Of a stretch of 64,000 bases of DNA, positions 56,175 through 64,000 are shown in pieces. Every line of letters begins with the position of its first letter. The first letter of the stretch is position 1. A model generated the notes under the pieces. The model was not told where the DNA came from, did no database searches, and saw only the letters and a list, made by a program, of their open reading frames with translations. Source of the stretch: Berryella wangjianweii (GTDB lineage Bacteria; Actinomycetota; Coriobacteriia; Coriobacteriales; Eggerthellaceae); contig CP053716.1 of assembly GCA_013201155.1 (NCBI GenBank), forward strand, positions 558,001-622,000, read 5' to 3'. The position numbers were made by a program, and so were the translations under genes.

Positions 56175-56206
56175 TTTCAGAACGTTTTCAGACAGCCACC
56201 TACAAT
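56175..56206 (+). promoter_or_regulatory. OmpR/PhoB-type direct repeat upstream of ABC transporter operon
   Basis: TTTCAGA at 56175-56181 is repeated at 56186-56192, an 11-bp period. A -10 TACAAT (56201-56206) follows eight bases later. The repeats overlap the -35 zone, which itself has no good -35 match. This geometry is typical of promoters activated by OmpR/PhoB-family response regulators. No two-component genes are adjacent in the window. Confidence 0.55.
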
Positions 56207-56274
56207 AAAATTAGCCGACCTGAACGTACTCGCTGCGGCGTGTGGTCGGGCGCCGACGAACTCCAAGGGGCCCT

Positions 56275-57654
56275 ATGTCATTCATCTCGCGTGCGTGGCG
56301 CTCAGTGCTGCGCAAACCAATCAAGACAACCGTAATGTTTGCGATATGCCTGATCGTAAGCTCATCGCTGCTCATCACGACCAGCATCAGCTCGGCCACC
56401 TCGTCGGCCGCCTCTCAGCTGCAAAGCCGCACCGGCGCCGGATTCACCCTGGGCAACAACATCGGCCAGGGCAACTTCGGCACCCCGCGCGGCGCCGGAA
56501 CCGTGACCAAGGGCGATATCGACAAGATCGCCAGCCATCCCGCGGTCGAGTCGTACACCGCGCGTCAGATGTCGTTCGCCGACCCGCTGAACGGCATCTC
56601 GAACGTGAAGCTGACCAACGAGCGGCATGGGTACAGCGAGAAGAACGAAAAGCGCTTCGGCAACTCCGTGAGCCTGGAGGGCCTGAACGCCTCGAAGCAC
56701 TACTACGCCTTCCGGTCGGAGGCCCTGCGCCTGACGGATGGCCGCCACATCGTTGACGGCGACCACCACGTGGCGATCGTGCACGAGACCTTCGCGAAGC
56801 AAAACAACCTGAAGGTGGGCGACACCTTCTCGCTGAAGCGCAACCCGTACGACCCCGACAACCGCCTGAAGTCCGAGGCCGAGGTGACGGTGACCGTGGT
56901 GGGCATCACCAGCGGCACCAACCCCGGAAGGGTGTCGTCGCGCGAGGAGCTGGTGGGCAACGTCCTGCTTACCGACCTGGACACCACCCGCGACCTGAAC
57001 GGGTTCACCTCCGAGACCGAGTACTACCACGATGCCGGCTACCAGCTGAAGCCGGGCGAGAGCCTTGAGAAGGTGCTCAAGGACGTCGCGGACATGGGCA
57101 TCAACTGGCGCACCTACACCATCACCAAGAACGCGAACCTGTTCGCGGGCATCAACGGGGCCATCTCCAGCATGCGCGACGTGGTGGGAACCGCGCTCGT
57201 GCTGACGGTCGGCTTCAGCGTGGCCGTGCTGGCCCTGGTGCTGTTCCTGTGGATGAACGAGCGTCGCCGCGAGACGGGCGTGCTGCTGGCCGTGGGCGTG
57301 TCGCATCCGCGCATCCTGGCCCAGCACTTCACCGAGCTGATGCTGTGCGCCCTGCCCGCCTGCGCGCTGTCGTACCCCGTGGCCCAGGCCATGGCGCAGG
57401 GAATCGGAAACGTCCTGCTGGGTCAGGCAAACGCCTCGGCCGCCCGCATGGTGGCGTCCGCCGGCCAGCTGGGTGGCGGACTTGAGACCGCCCAGGCGGC
57501 GCGAAACCTTGAAAGCCTGGCCGTGCAGGTTGACCCCGCCGCGCTGGCCCTTGCGGGCGCCCTGATGCTGGGCGTGGTGGCGATCAGCGTGGCGGTTGCC
57601 GCCGTGCCCATCATGCGCACCCGCCCGCGCAACCTGCTGGGAACCCACGTATGA
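56275..57654 (+). CDS. ABC transporter permease, MacB/FtsX type (first of pair)
   Basis: A 459-residue protein: an N-terminal membrane span (IKTTVMFAICLIVSSSLLI), a large extracytoplasmic domain (about residues 45-300) and a C-terminal FtsX module of three spans (starting VVGTALVLTVGFSVAVLAL, MNERRRETGVLLAVGVSHPRI). MacB-type transporters do not move substrates through a channel but transmit mechanical force to extracytoplasmic partners; roles include peptide-antibiotic resistance and lipoprotein or peptidoglycan-hydrolase control. The ATG at 56275 has AAGGGG before it. It overlaps the next gene as ATGA. Confidence 0.88.
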   Translation: MSFISRAWRSVLRKPIKTTVMFAICLIVSSSLLITTSISSATSSAASQLQSRTGAGFTLGNNIGQGNFGTPRGAGTVTKGDIDKIASHPAVESYTARQMSFADPLNGISNVKLTNERHGYSEKNEKRFGNSVSLEGLNASKHYYAFRSEALRLTDGRHIVDGDHHVAIVHETFAKQNNLKVGDTFSLKRNPYDPDNRLKSEAEVTVTVVGITSGTNPGRVSSREELVGNVLLTDLDTTRDLNGFTSETEYYHDAGYQLKPGESLEKVLKDVADMGINWRTYTITKNANLFAGINGAISSMRDVVGTALVLTVGFSVAVLALVLFLWMNERRRETGVLLAVGVSHPRILAQHFTELMLCALPACALSYPVAQAMAQGIGNVLLGQANASAARMVASAGQLGGGLETAQAARNLESLAVQVDPAALALAGALMLGVVAISVAVAAVPIMRTRPRNLLGTHV

Positions 57655-58904
57655 GCGCCGTGAGCGCCGCAGGCGCCGAGATCCGCGGAGAGGGCGCGCT
57701 CAGGCGCGCAGCGGTGGCCCTTGTGCGCTGCCGCGCGCGCAACGTGCTGCTGCTTCTGATCATGACCAGCGTGTTCGTCACTCTGGTAGTGCAGGCCTGC
57801 CTGGTCACCACCTTGTCTGACGTCGAATCCGCCATCTCGCGCCAGGCCGGGGCCGGGTTCACCGCATCAAGCGACGGCGCGCCCTTCGACCGCCAGAAGG
57901 CCGAGCCGCTGGCCCGCCTTGAAAGCGTGAAGTCGCACGCCTTCGAAACGCGCACGGTGGCCGTGCCGCAGAACGCGCAGGTGCTGCCGGGCGGCAGCAC
58001 CGTGAACGCGCAGGGCGCCGTCGGGGCGCAGGCGGCGCTGATCGGCACCACCAACCCCGCGCTGCACCCGCACTTCGGCACGCATCTCCTCACCCTGGCC
58101 GAGGGCAGCATGCCCACGGGTGCCGACGAGCGCTTCGCAATGGTGCACGAGACCTTCGCCCGCAGCAACGGACTGTCGGTGGGAGACCGGCTGACGCTTG
58201 CCAACGAGGGAAGAAGCGTCACCCTGCGCATCGCGGGCATCTTCGAGGGAACCGTGCAGGCCCGAGGCCCCCTTCCCTCCGACCAGGTTGAGAACCTCGT
58301 GTTCTGCGACCTGGAATCGGCGGGCCAGCTTTCCGGCAGCCAGCGCATCGAGACGGCACGCTTCGCCGTGGACACCGCCGAGCATCTTGACGACGCCGTA
58401 AAGGCCGCGCAGGCCGCAGAGACGGGGCTCGACATCGCCAGCAACGCACGCGAACTGGCGAGCGTGCTGGACACCGTGGCCGGCGTGAGCGTGATCATGC
58501 GCGCCCTGCTGGCGGGGATCACGGTTGCGGGCATCGCCATCCTGTCGCTGGTGCTGGTGTTCTGGGTGCGCGGTCGCCTGCGTCACATCGGCATTCTGCT
58601 GTCGCTGGGAACCGACAAGGCCTCGATTGCCGCCCAGCTGATCGCCGAGGCGCTGACGCTTGCCGTTCTGGCGGCCCTTGTCGGTCTGGCAGTGGGCCAG
58701 CTGGCAGGGGGAACCCTGGCCCAGGCCGTGTTCGACCGCATCACCGACGGCGCCCTGGAGGGCACTGCGGTGGCATCGTCCGACCCCCGTGCAATCGGCC
58801 TGGCGCTGGCCCTGGGCGTCAGCATGACGCTGGCGGCCCTCGTTGCCGCGCTGGCTCCCGTGCTGCGCCGCAGCGCCCGATCGATTCTCTCGTCAATAGA
58901 CTAG
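57651..58904 (+). CDS. ABC transporter permease, MacB/FtsX type (second of pair)
   Basis: A 417-residue paralogue of the preceding permease, with the same architecture: N-terminal span (VLLLLIMTSVFVTLVVQACL), extracytoplasmic domain containing HETFARSNGLSVGDRLTL (matched by HETFAKQNNLKVGDTFSL in the first permease), and three C-terminal spans with FWVRGRLRHIGILLSLGTDKASI. The two presumably form a heterodimer. It starts at the ATGA overlap and is followed by the ATPase gene after 18 bases. Confidence 0.87.
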   Translation: MSAVSAAGAEIRGEGALRRAAVALVRCRARNVLLLLIMTSVFVTLVVQACLVTTLSDVESAISRQAGAGFTASSDGAPFDRQKAEPLARLESVKSHAFETRTVAVPQNAQVLPGGSTVNAQGAVGAQAALIGTTNPALHPHFGTHLLTLAEGSMPTGADERFAMVHETFARSNGLSVGDRLTLANEGRSVTLRIAGIFEGTVQARGPLPSDQVENLVFCDLESAGQLSGSQRIETARFAVDTAEHLDDAVKAAQAAETGLDIASNARELASVLDTVAGVSVIMRALLAGITVAGIAILSLVLVFWVRGRLRHIGILLSLGTDKASIAAQLIAEALTLAVLAALVGLAVGQLAGGTLAQAVFDRITDGALEGTAVASSDPRAIGLALALGVSMTLAALVAALAPVLRRSARSILSSID

Positions 58905-58922
58905 CCCGAAAGAGAGGCCCCC

Positions 58923-59552
<630 letters not shown>

Positions 59553-59611
59553 CACCCACCCGCACGTGAGCGAGGGGCACGCCGCCGCGAAACCGTGGAC
59601 GGCGAAGCGAA

Positions 59612-59643
59612 GAAGGGACGCCGATCGAGGTCGGCGTCCCTTC
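59612..59643 (+). terminator. Terminator of the MacB-type transporter operon
   Basis: A 13-bp perfect stem (59612-59624 with 59631-59643, loop of six) lies 60 bases after the stop, followed by a pyrimidine-rich tail. Confidence 0.75.
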
Positions 59644-59777
59644 AGTCTCTTCAGGAGAACGCAGGCGAAGGTCGTATGGGCCCGCAGCCTGAAAACGCGC
59701 CATGCGCCCCGGATGGGCACGAGCGGCACGCCCGCCCGACGGCAATGCAGCCCGGCGGCGCAAGCGGCGCGCCATCC

Positions 59778-60530
59778 CTACGAGGCGTCTGAGCCGAAGC
59801 CCTGGCGCGCGATCACCTGGGCCACCTCGCTGCGCTTTCCCCAGAAGTCGCTTTGCATGGCAACCACCTGGCTGGTGAACGTCTCACGGTCGCGGCCTTC
59901 GTTGCGGGTGCCATAGTACGCGGCCACCTCGGCGTCGTAGTCCTTCAGGGCCTCGCTCCACGACTCAGGGCGCTCGTAGGCGTTCTCGCTGACGCGCAGC
60001 TCCATGGGCATGCGCGGCTTCTTTGCCGGGTCCTGGGCCGGATGCCCGATGCCCAGCCCCACCACGGGGAAGGTGAGCGCGGGCAGCTTCAGCGCGTCGA
60101 TCACGGCCTGCGCATCGCAGTTGATGCAGCCGTAGTACACGGTTCCCAGACCCATCGACTCCGCGGCGTTCACCACGTTCTGCGCCATCAGGCACGCGTC
60201 GGTGAAGCCGTCGAGGAAGGCCCCCAGCGACTCGGGCACGGCGCTTGAGGCCGCGCGCTCGTCCAAGATCGCGCGGTTGCGGGCGGTATCCACGATGAAC
60301 ACCCACACCTCGGGCGTGAGCGCAAGGCTCTTCTGGCAGCCGATCGCGGCCAGCCGGTCCTTCAGGGCCTGATCGGTGACGCGGACGATGCCCGAGCACT
60401 GCATGCCCATCGACGTGGCGGTCTGACGCGCCACGGCCAGCAGGGTGTCCAGCTCGTCATCGGACAGCGGGCGGTTCTGGAAGGCGCGGACGGATCGGTG
60501 CGCCAGCTGATGATCTATGGTGAAGTTCAT
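59778..60530 (-). CDS. Nitroreductase-family FMN oxidoreductase (NfsA-like)
   Basis: A 250-residue protein with the nitroreductase fold of the NfsA/FRP type: HRSVRAFQNRPLSDDELDTLL at the N-terminus (FMN-phosphate contact RSVR), the central MAQNVVNAAESMGLGTVYYG and the VVGLGIGHP segment. It probably reduces nitro compounds or quinones with NAD(P)H. GAAGGAGA precedes the ATG at 60530. A TTGACG/TATCGT pair with a 19-bp spacer lies upstream (60596-60566 on the minus strand). Monocistronic. Confidence 0.87.
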   Translation of the reverse strand: MNFTIDHQLAHRSVRAFQNRPLSDDELDTLLAVARQTATSMGMQCSGIVRVTDQALKDRLAAIGCQKSLALTPEVWVFIVDTARNRAILDERAASSAVPESLGAFLDGFTDACLMAQNVVNAAESMGLGTVYYGCINCDAQAVIDALKLPALTFPVVGLGIGHPAQDPAKKPRMPMELRVSENAYERPESWSEALKDYDAEVAAYYGTRNEGRDRETFTSQVVAMQSDFWGKRSEVAQVIARQGFGSDAS

Positions 60531-60700
60531 GAAAACGTCTCCTTCTGAACGGTGCAACGTGCCCTACGATACTGTCTGAGCCGACCCGCCCGTCAAGATG
60601 CATCCACCTTGTAACGCACCCATCACGTCCGCTCCGGGCATTCCCGCACAGTAGACGACGCAGCCGCACCCGCGCCCGATTCCGAAGGAGCCGCAGCATC

Positions 60701-61303
60701 ATGAGAACCATCGTCATCGCCACCAACAACGCCCACAAAGCCGCCGAGATCGCCGAGGCGCTCAGTCTGCCCGGCTGCACGTTCAAGACGCTTGACCAGG
60801 CGGGCGTGGTATCCGACCCGGTGGAGGACGCCGACACCTTCGAGGGAAACGCGCTGATCAAAGCCCGCGCCGCCCACACCGCATCAGGCGGCATGGCCGT
60901 GCTGGCCGACGACTCGGGCCTTGAGGTGGACGCCCTGAGCGGCGCCCCGGGCGTGCACTCGGCGCGTTACGCCGGCGAGCCGACGAGCGACGAGCGCAAC
61001 AACCGGAAACTGCTGACCGCGCTGGAAGACGTGCCCGACGAGCTGCGCACCGCCCGCTTCGTCTGCACGTTGGCCCTTGTTGACGAGCAAGGGAAGGAAA
61101 CCGTGGTGCGCGGCACCGTGGAAGGACGGATCGGGCGCAGGCCCCAGGGCGACGAGGGCTTCGGGTACGACCCGCTGTTCTGGCCCGACGCCTTCGAGGG
61201 CCGCTGCACTCTGGCCGAGGTCAGCCGCAGCCGAAAGGCGGCCGTGTCGCATCGCGGCAACGCGCTGCGCCTCCTGCGCAAGATCATCACAGAGGCGGAG
61301 TAG
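60701..61303 (+). CDS. rdgB: XTP/dITP (non-canonical purine NTP) pyrophosphatase
   Basis: A 200-residue Ham1/RdgB enzyme that removes inosine and xanthosine triphosphates. Motifs are ATNNAHKAAEIAEAL, the metal site VLADDSGLEVDAL, GVHSARYAG, GYDPLFWPD and VSHRGNALRLL at the C-terminus. The length is standard and GAAGGAG precedes the ATG. It is probably co-transcribed with the ybaK-type gene six bases downstream. Confidence 0.93.
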   Translation: MRTIVIATNNAHKAAEIAEALSLPGCTFKTLDQAGVVSDPVEDADTFEGNALIKARAAHTASGGMAVLADDSGLEVDALSGAPGVHSARYAGEPTSDERNNRKLLTALEDVPDELRTARFVCTLALVDEQGKETVVRGTVEGRIGRRPQGDEGFGYDPLFWPDAFEGRCTLAEVSRSRKAAVSHRGNALRLLRKIITEAE

Positions 61304-61309
61304 CCGTCC

Positions 61310-61798
61310 ATGTCGAGAAGCGGCGACAAGAAGACCAACGCCCAGCGCGAGGCCGAGGCAAGCGGACATCCCGTGAAGGCCCTGACCTACGACCCCAGAG
61401 CAGCCCTGGGCGGCACCGAGGTGGCCGCGCTGCTTGGCGAGGACCCCGATGCGGTGTTCAAGACCCTCGTCACCCAGGGCCGCACAGGCGGGCATCTCGT
61501 GTTCATTGTGCCCGTCAGCGGAGAGCTCGACCTGAAGCGTGCCGCTCAGGCGGCCGGCGAGAAGGCCGTGGCCATGATCCATCAGCGCGAGCTGCTTCCC
61601 CTCACGGGCTACGTGCACGGAGGGTGCTCGCCCCTGGGCATGAGACGCCCCTTCCCCACCTTCATCGACGAGACGGCGCTTCTGTACGACCAGGTGTTCT
61701 TCTCGGGCGGACGCCGTGGGCTGCAGTTGCGGATGAGCCCCGAGCACCTGGCTCAGCTTGCCGACGCGCGGTTCTGCGACCTGCTGTGCCGCCGCTGA
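61310..61798 (+). CDS. ybaK: Cys-tRNA(Pro) deacylase YbaK/EbsC
   Basis: A 162-residue editing-domain protein that hydrolyses mischarged Cys-tRNA(Pro). Family segments are DAVFKTLVTQGRTGGHLVFIVPV (containing the catalytic Lys), LTGYVHGGCSPLGMRRPFPTFID (GxxSP loop) and VFFSGGRRGLQLRMSP. It starts six bases after rdgB. Confidence 0.9.
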   Translation: MSRSGDKKTNAQREAEASGHPVKALTYDPRAALGGTEVAALLGEDPDAVFKTLVTQGRTGGHLVFIVPVSGELDLKRAAQAAGEKAVAMIHQRELLPLTGYVHGGCSPLGMRRPFPTFIDETALLYDQVFFSGGRRGLQLRMSPEHLAQLADARFCDLLCRR

Positions 61799-61822
61799 TA
61801 ATGACGCAGCGCCCCTGAACGG

Positions 61823-61930
61823 CGCACCCTGCGTTCCATACGCCACGGGCACCCATGTGCCCCCTGCGCACCCTGCGCCCCATACGCCACGGGCACCCAT
61901 GCGCCCCCTGCGCACCACGCACCCCATGCG
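61823..61930. repeat. 44-bp tandem repeat, about 2.4 copies
   Basis: Two near-identical copies of a unit beginning ATACGCCACGGGCACCCATG start at 61838 and 61882 (period 44), with partial matching sequence before and after (GCACCCTGCG at 61824 and 61868; GCACCACGC at 61912). Copies differ at only a few positions. It is non-coding, just after ybaK. Confidence 0.8.
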
Positions 61931-62084
61931 TGAGCGCACGACGGCCGCACCCCTGCCACCCGCCCACCGGCGAATGAGGGATGCGGCCGTTCCGAGTCAA
62001 GCCCGGGCACCGCCCAAGACGCGACGCGGGCATCGCAGGCCAGCGATTCCCGCCTGCGCGCCGCGCGAGTCAGACGCGGTCAGC

Positions 62085-62387
62085 CTACTCCGGCTTCTCA
62101 GACGCGTAGAGAGTGCCCTGCGCGCAAGCCTCTCCCACCGTGATGCCGGCAGGGCCGAAAGGAAGGTCGATGAACTCGCGCACCGTGCTCACCAGCTCGC
62201 TGCAATCGGTGTAGTGGCCCTTCTCGTTCAGCTTCGCCACGTCCTGCACGCGCCAGTAGCTGTCGTTCACGTCAGTGAGGTAGTAGTTGGCACCATCCAG
62301 ATCCAGGTACACCGCATGGTGCGCCATCAGATAGGTGGGCAGTTCCTCGGGAGATACCTCCAGGGCCTCTGCGGACTTCATTCCCAT
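62085..62387 (-). CDS. Small conserved-looking protein of unknown function
   Basis: A 100-residue acidic protein that I do not recognise. It starts MGMKSAEALEVSPEELPTYL, with a central AHHAVYLDLDGANYYLTDVNDSYWRVQ that reads as an alternating beta sheet, and ends in a Glu/Pro tail. There is no signal peptide, membrane span or cysteine pair (one Cys at the DCSEL segment, one at EACAQG). The ATG at 62387 is preceded by GAAAGGAG, the strongest evidence that it is expressed. It is monocistronic; neighbours give no hint. Confidence 0.65.
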   Translation of the reverse strand: MGMKSAEALEVSPEELPTYLMAHHAVYLDLDGANYYLTDVNDSYWRVQDVAKLNEKGHYTDCSELVSTVREFIDLPFGPAGITVGEACAQGTLYASEKPE

Positions 62388-62514
62388 ACCGAACTCCTTT
62401 CCGAGCAGTGGGATACGTTGCACACATCATACCCCGCAACCTCGGCGTGCTCTTTGAAAAATACCCGCGGCACACGCCGCCGGCAGCACCTTCGCCCGCA
62501 ACGCGCACCCAGCG

Positions 62515-63942
62515 CTACGACGATGCGGGAACGCGCAGAAAGTCGCCTGGCTGAAGCGGGGCCGGCGCAATGAACCGGTAGTGCTCGCTGGCACGGTTGG
62601 CAACCGCCACGTGCTCCCACGCACCCTGGGCCAGCGCCTCGTCAAGACCCACGCGCCGCTCGACGAAGGGCGCGCGTCCGTCAACGGGCATCAGCAGCTG
62701 CAGGTCACGCGGCTGAAGCGCGAAGGGCTCACGTCCGGGCGTCAGGGCCTCAAGCTCGTCGGTGGGAACGAAGCGGTTCTGACACCGCACGATCACCTCG
62801 AAGCCGCGGCTGTCGCCGCAGGAGGATGAGGGCCGACAGCGCTCCACCGTCGCCGCATGCAGGTAGCGGCGCACGTAGCCGTCCGCATGCGCGCTCTGGC
62901 GCGGGCGACCGAAGTAGAACCCGGTGCCGTAGGGCCGATGAGACACCCGTCTCAGCTCCTCGGCCGCATGCCGGGCCGAGCCGCCATCCAGGGCGCGACG
63001 ATAGGCCCCCACCACCGTGGCCACGTAGAACGCCTGCTTGTTGCGTCCCTCGATCTTCAGCGCGTCCACGCCGGCGGCGCGCAGGGCATCCAGATGCTCC
63101 ACCATGCACAGGTCCTCGGCGTTCATCACATACGTGCCGTACTCGTCGGACTCCACGGGGAAGTACTCGCCCGGGCGCTTCTCCTCCACCAGCGCATAGC
63201 CCCAACGGCACGACTGGGCGCAGGCCCCCTTGTTTCCCGAGCGGCCGGTCATGCCCGCGCTCAGCAGGCAGCGCCCCGAATAGGCCATGCACATGGCCCC
63301 GTGCACGAAGGCCTCGATCTTCAGGTCGCGCGGGGCGCGGGCGCGCAGCTCGGCGATGTCGTCCAGGCTCAGCTCGCGCGCGCATACCACGCGCGCCGCT
63401 CCCAGCTGATGCCACATGCGCGCCGCCTCGGCGTTCATCACGCTGGCCTGAGTGCTCACGTGCAGCTCCGCCCGCGGGGCATGACGCTGGATGACGGAAA
63501 GGGCACCCAGGTCGGACACGATGAAGGCGTCCACCCCCGCAGCGGCCAGCGCCTCGACGTAGGCGGGAAGGGCCCGGATGTCGCGGTCGTGCATGAGGAT
63601 GTTCAGCGTGGCATGCACCTTCACGCCTGCGGCATGCGCGTAGGCCACCGCGTCGGGAAGCTGGTCCAACGGGAAGTTGCTCGCCCGCGCGCGCATGCCG
63701 AAGCGGTCAGCCGCCAGGAACACCGCGTCGGCACCGAAGCGCACGGCGGCCTCCAGCTGCGACCGCCCGCCGGCAGGAGCCAGCAGCTCGGGCACGGGAC
63801 ACGAACTCCCATCACCCCGCACGGCGCCGCGCTCCGCAGCGTCAGGGACGATGCGCCGATCCTCGCCGTTGTCGAACCCGGCGGGCCGCGACGGGCACGC
63901 GCTTGACGGTGCGCAGGTCAGATTGCGCGAGCGACAGCTCAT
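62515..63942 (-). CDS. Peptidase U32 family protein (TrhP/RlhA-like)
   Basis: A 475-residue protein. After about 50 unstructured residues it shows ELLAPAGGRSQLEAAVRFGADAVFLA, the barrel segment LHVSTQASVMNAEAARMW, and the U32 cysteine motif EAFVHGAMCMAYSGRCLLS....GACAQSCRW, where four cysteines probably hold an iron-sulfur cluster. Most studied members (TrhP, RlhA) support tRNA or rRNA hydroxylation rather than proteolysis. The ATG at 63942 follows the cysS stop by five bases with a weak binding site; a GTG nearer the domain (in front of PELLAPAGG) is possible. Confidence 0.85.
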   Translation of the reverse strand: MSCRSRNLTCAPSSACPSRPAGFDNGEDRRIVPDAAERGAVRGDGSSCPVPELLAPAGGRSQLEAAVRFGADAVFLAADRFGMRARASNFPLDQLPDAVAYAHAAGVKVHATLNILMHDRDIRALPAYVEALAAAGVDAFIVSDLGALSVIQRHAPRAELHVSTQASVMNAEAARMWHQLGAARVVCARELSLDDIAELRARAPRDLKIEAFVHGAMCMAYSGRCLLSAGMTGRSGNKGACAQSCRWGYALVEEKRPGEYFPVESDEYGTYVMNAEDLCMVEHLDALRAAGVDALKIEGRNKQAFYVATVVGAYRRALDGGSARHAAEELRRVSHRPYGTGFYFGRPRQSAHADGYVRRYLHAATVERCRPSSSCGDSRGFEVIVRCQNRFVPTDELEALTPGREPFALQPRDLQLLMPVDGRAPFVERRVGLDEALAQGAWEHVAVANRASEHYRFIAPAPLQPGDFLRVPASS

Positions 63943-63947
63943 GGCGC

Positions 63948-64000
63948 CTACGAGCGCTTGACGCGCGCGCCCTGGGGCGTGTCCTCGATCGCCAGGCCCA
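63948..64000 (-). CDS. cysS: Probable cysteinyl-tRNA synthetase, last 16 codons
   Basis: Only the C-terminal residues GLAIEDTPQGARVKRS and the stop TAG are inside the window. They match the characteristic CysS ending (an LEDxPQGTxW-like motif). The gene would be co-transcribed with the U32 family gene. Confidence 0.55.
   Translation of the reverse strand, partial: GLAIEDTPQGARVKRS

Noticed and set aside
61823-61930. CRISPR array
   Set aside because: The repeats are contiguous with a 44-bp period and no unique spacers. No cas genes are in the window.

Overview
This is a GC-rich bacterial chromosome segment that looks like the actinobacterial class Coriobacteriia, probably the Eggerthellaceae. 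The evidence is gene content: two Tat-exported lipoprotein FAD oxidoreductases, one beside a LuxR-type regulator with an N-terminal multi-membrane-span domain and one beside a LysR regulator; an actinobacterial uvrC-rapZ-yvcK-whiA-gap-pgk-tpi block; and frequent GTG/TTG starts. The assignment is inference, since no rRNA gene is present.

Layout. 1-8060: metal acquisition and folate. A partial zinc-binding lipoprotein gene carries a Zur-like operator. pabAB (fused aminodeoxychorismate synthase) and pabC make p-aminobenzoate. A ZinT-like lipoprotein gene is followed by a zinc-type ABC transporter operon whose binding protein has an unusual inserted domain of about 140 residues. 8322-12358: metF, a free-standing methionine synthase reactivation protein and a metH lacking that domain. 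12429-17469: flavin oxidase-like protein, WYL regulator, phosphate permease and aldehyde dehydrogenase. 17780-21754: class I ribonucleotide reductase nrdA and nrdB with NrdR-like boxes. 22022-26993: Tat FAD reductase, membrane LuxR regulator and a TipA-type MerR regulator with a textbook 19-bp-spacer promoter. 27374-30097: tRNA genes Val, Gly, Cys and Leu, a HAD hydrolase and a cation diffusion facilitator. 30163-42637: one long minus-strand block, argS-uvrC-rapZ-yvcK-whiA-gap-pgk-tpiA-gpmI-secG, covering lower glycolysis, DNA repair, envelope regulation and secretion.

42964-50645 is more accessory: tRNA-Arg, a thioredoxin-fold protein, a second Tat FAD reductase with a divergent LysR gene, tRNA-Pro and tRNA-Gly, about 490 nt of ORF-poor and hairpin-rich DNA, an A/T-richer gene for a sortase-anchored surface protein, and a CsbD-like stress gene. 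51519-55409 holds the most unusual unit: a minus-strand operon of an acyl-CoA dehydrogenase-like flavoprotein, a PhnD-like binding protein with no signal peptide, a MetE/UROD-like zinc methyltransferase and an OsmC-fold protein without the usual cysteines, behind a strong promoter and a structured leader of about 180 nt. 55550-59643: nicotinamidase and a three-gene ABC transporter (two MacB/FtsX-type permeases plus ATPase) with an OmpR/PhoB-type 11-bp direct repeat upstream. 59778-64000: nitroreductase, rdgB, ybaK, a tandem repeat, a small unknown protein, a U32 peptidase-family protein and the last codons of cysS.

All calls come from reading the sequence and its translations. No database search, folding program or alignment was run. 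Starts were chosen from Shine-Dalgarno motifs, overlaps with neighbours and family length.
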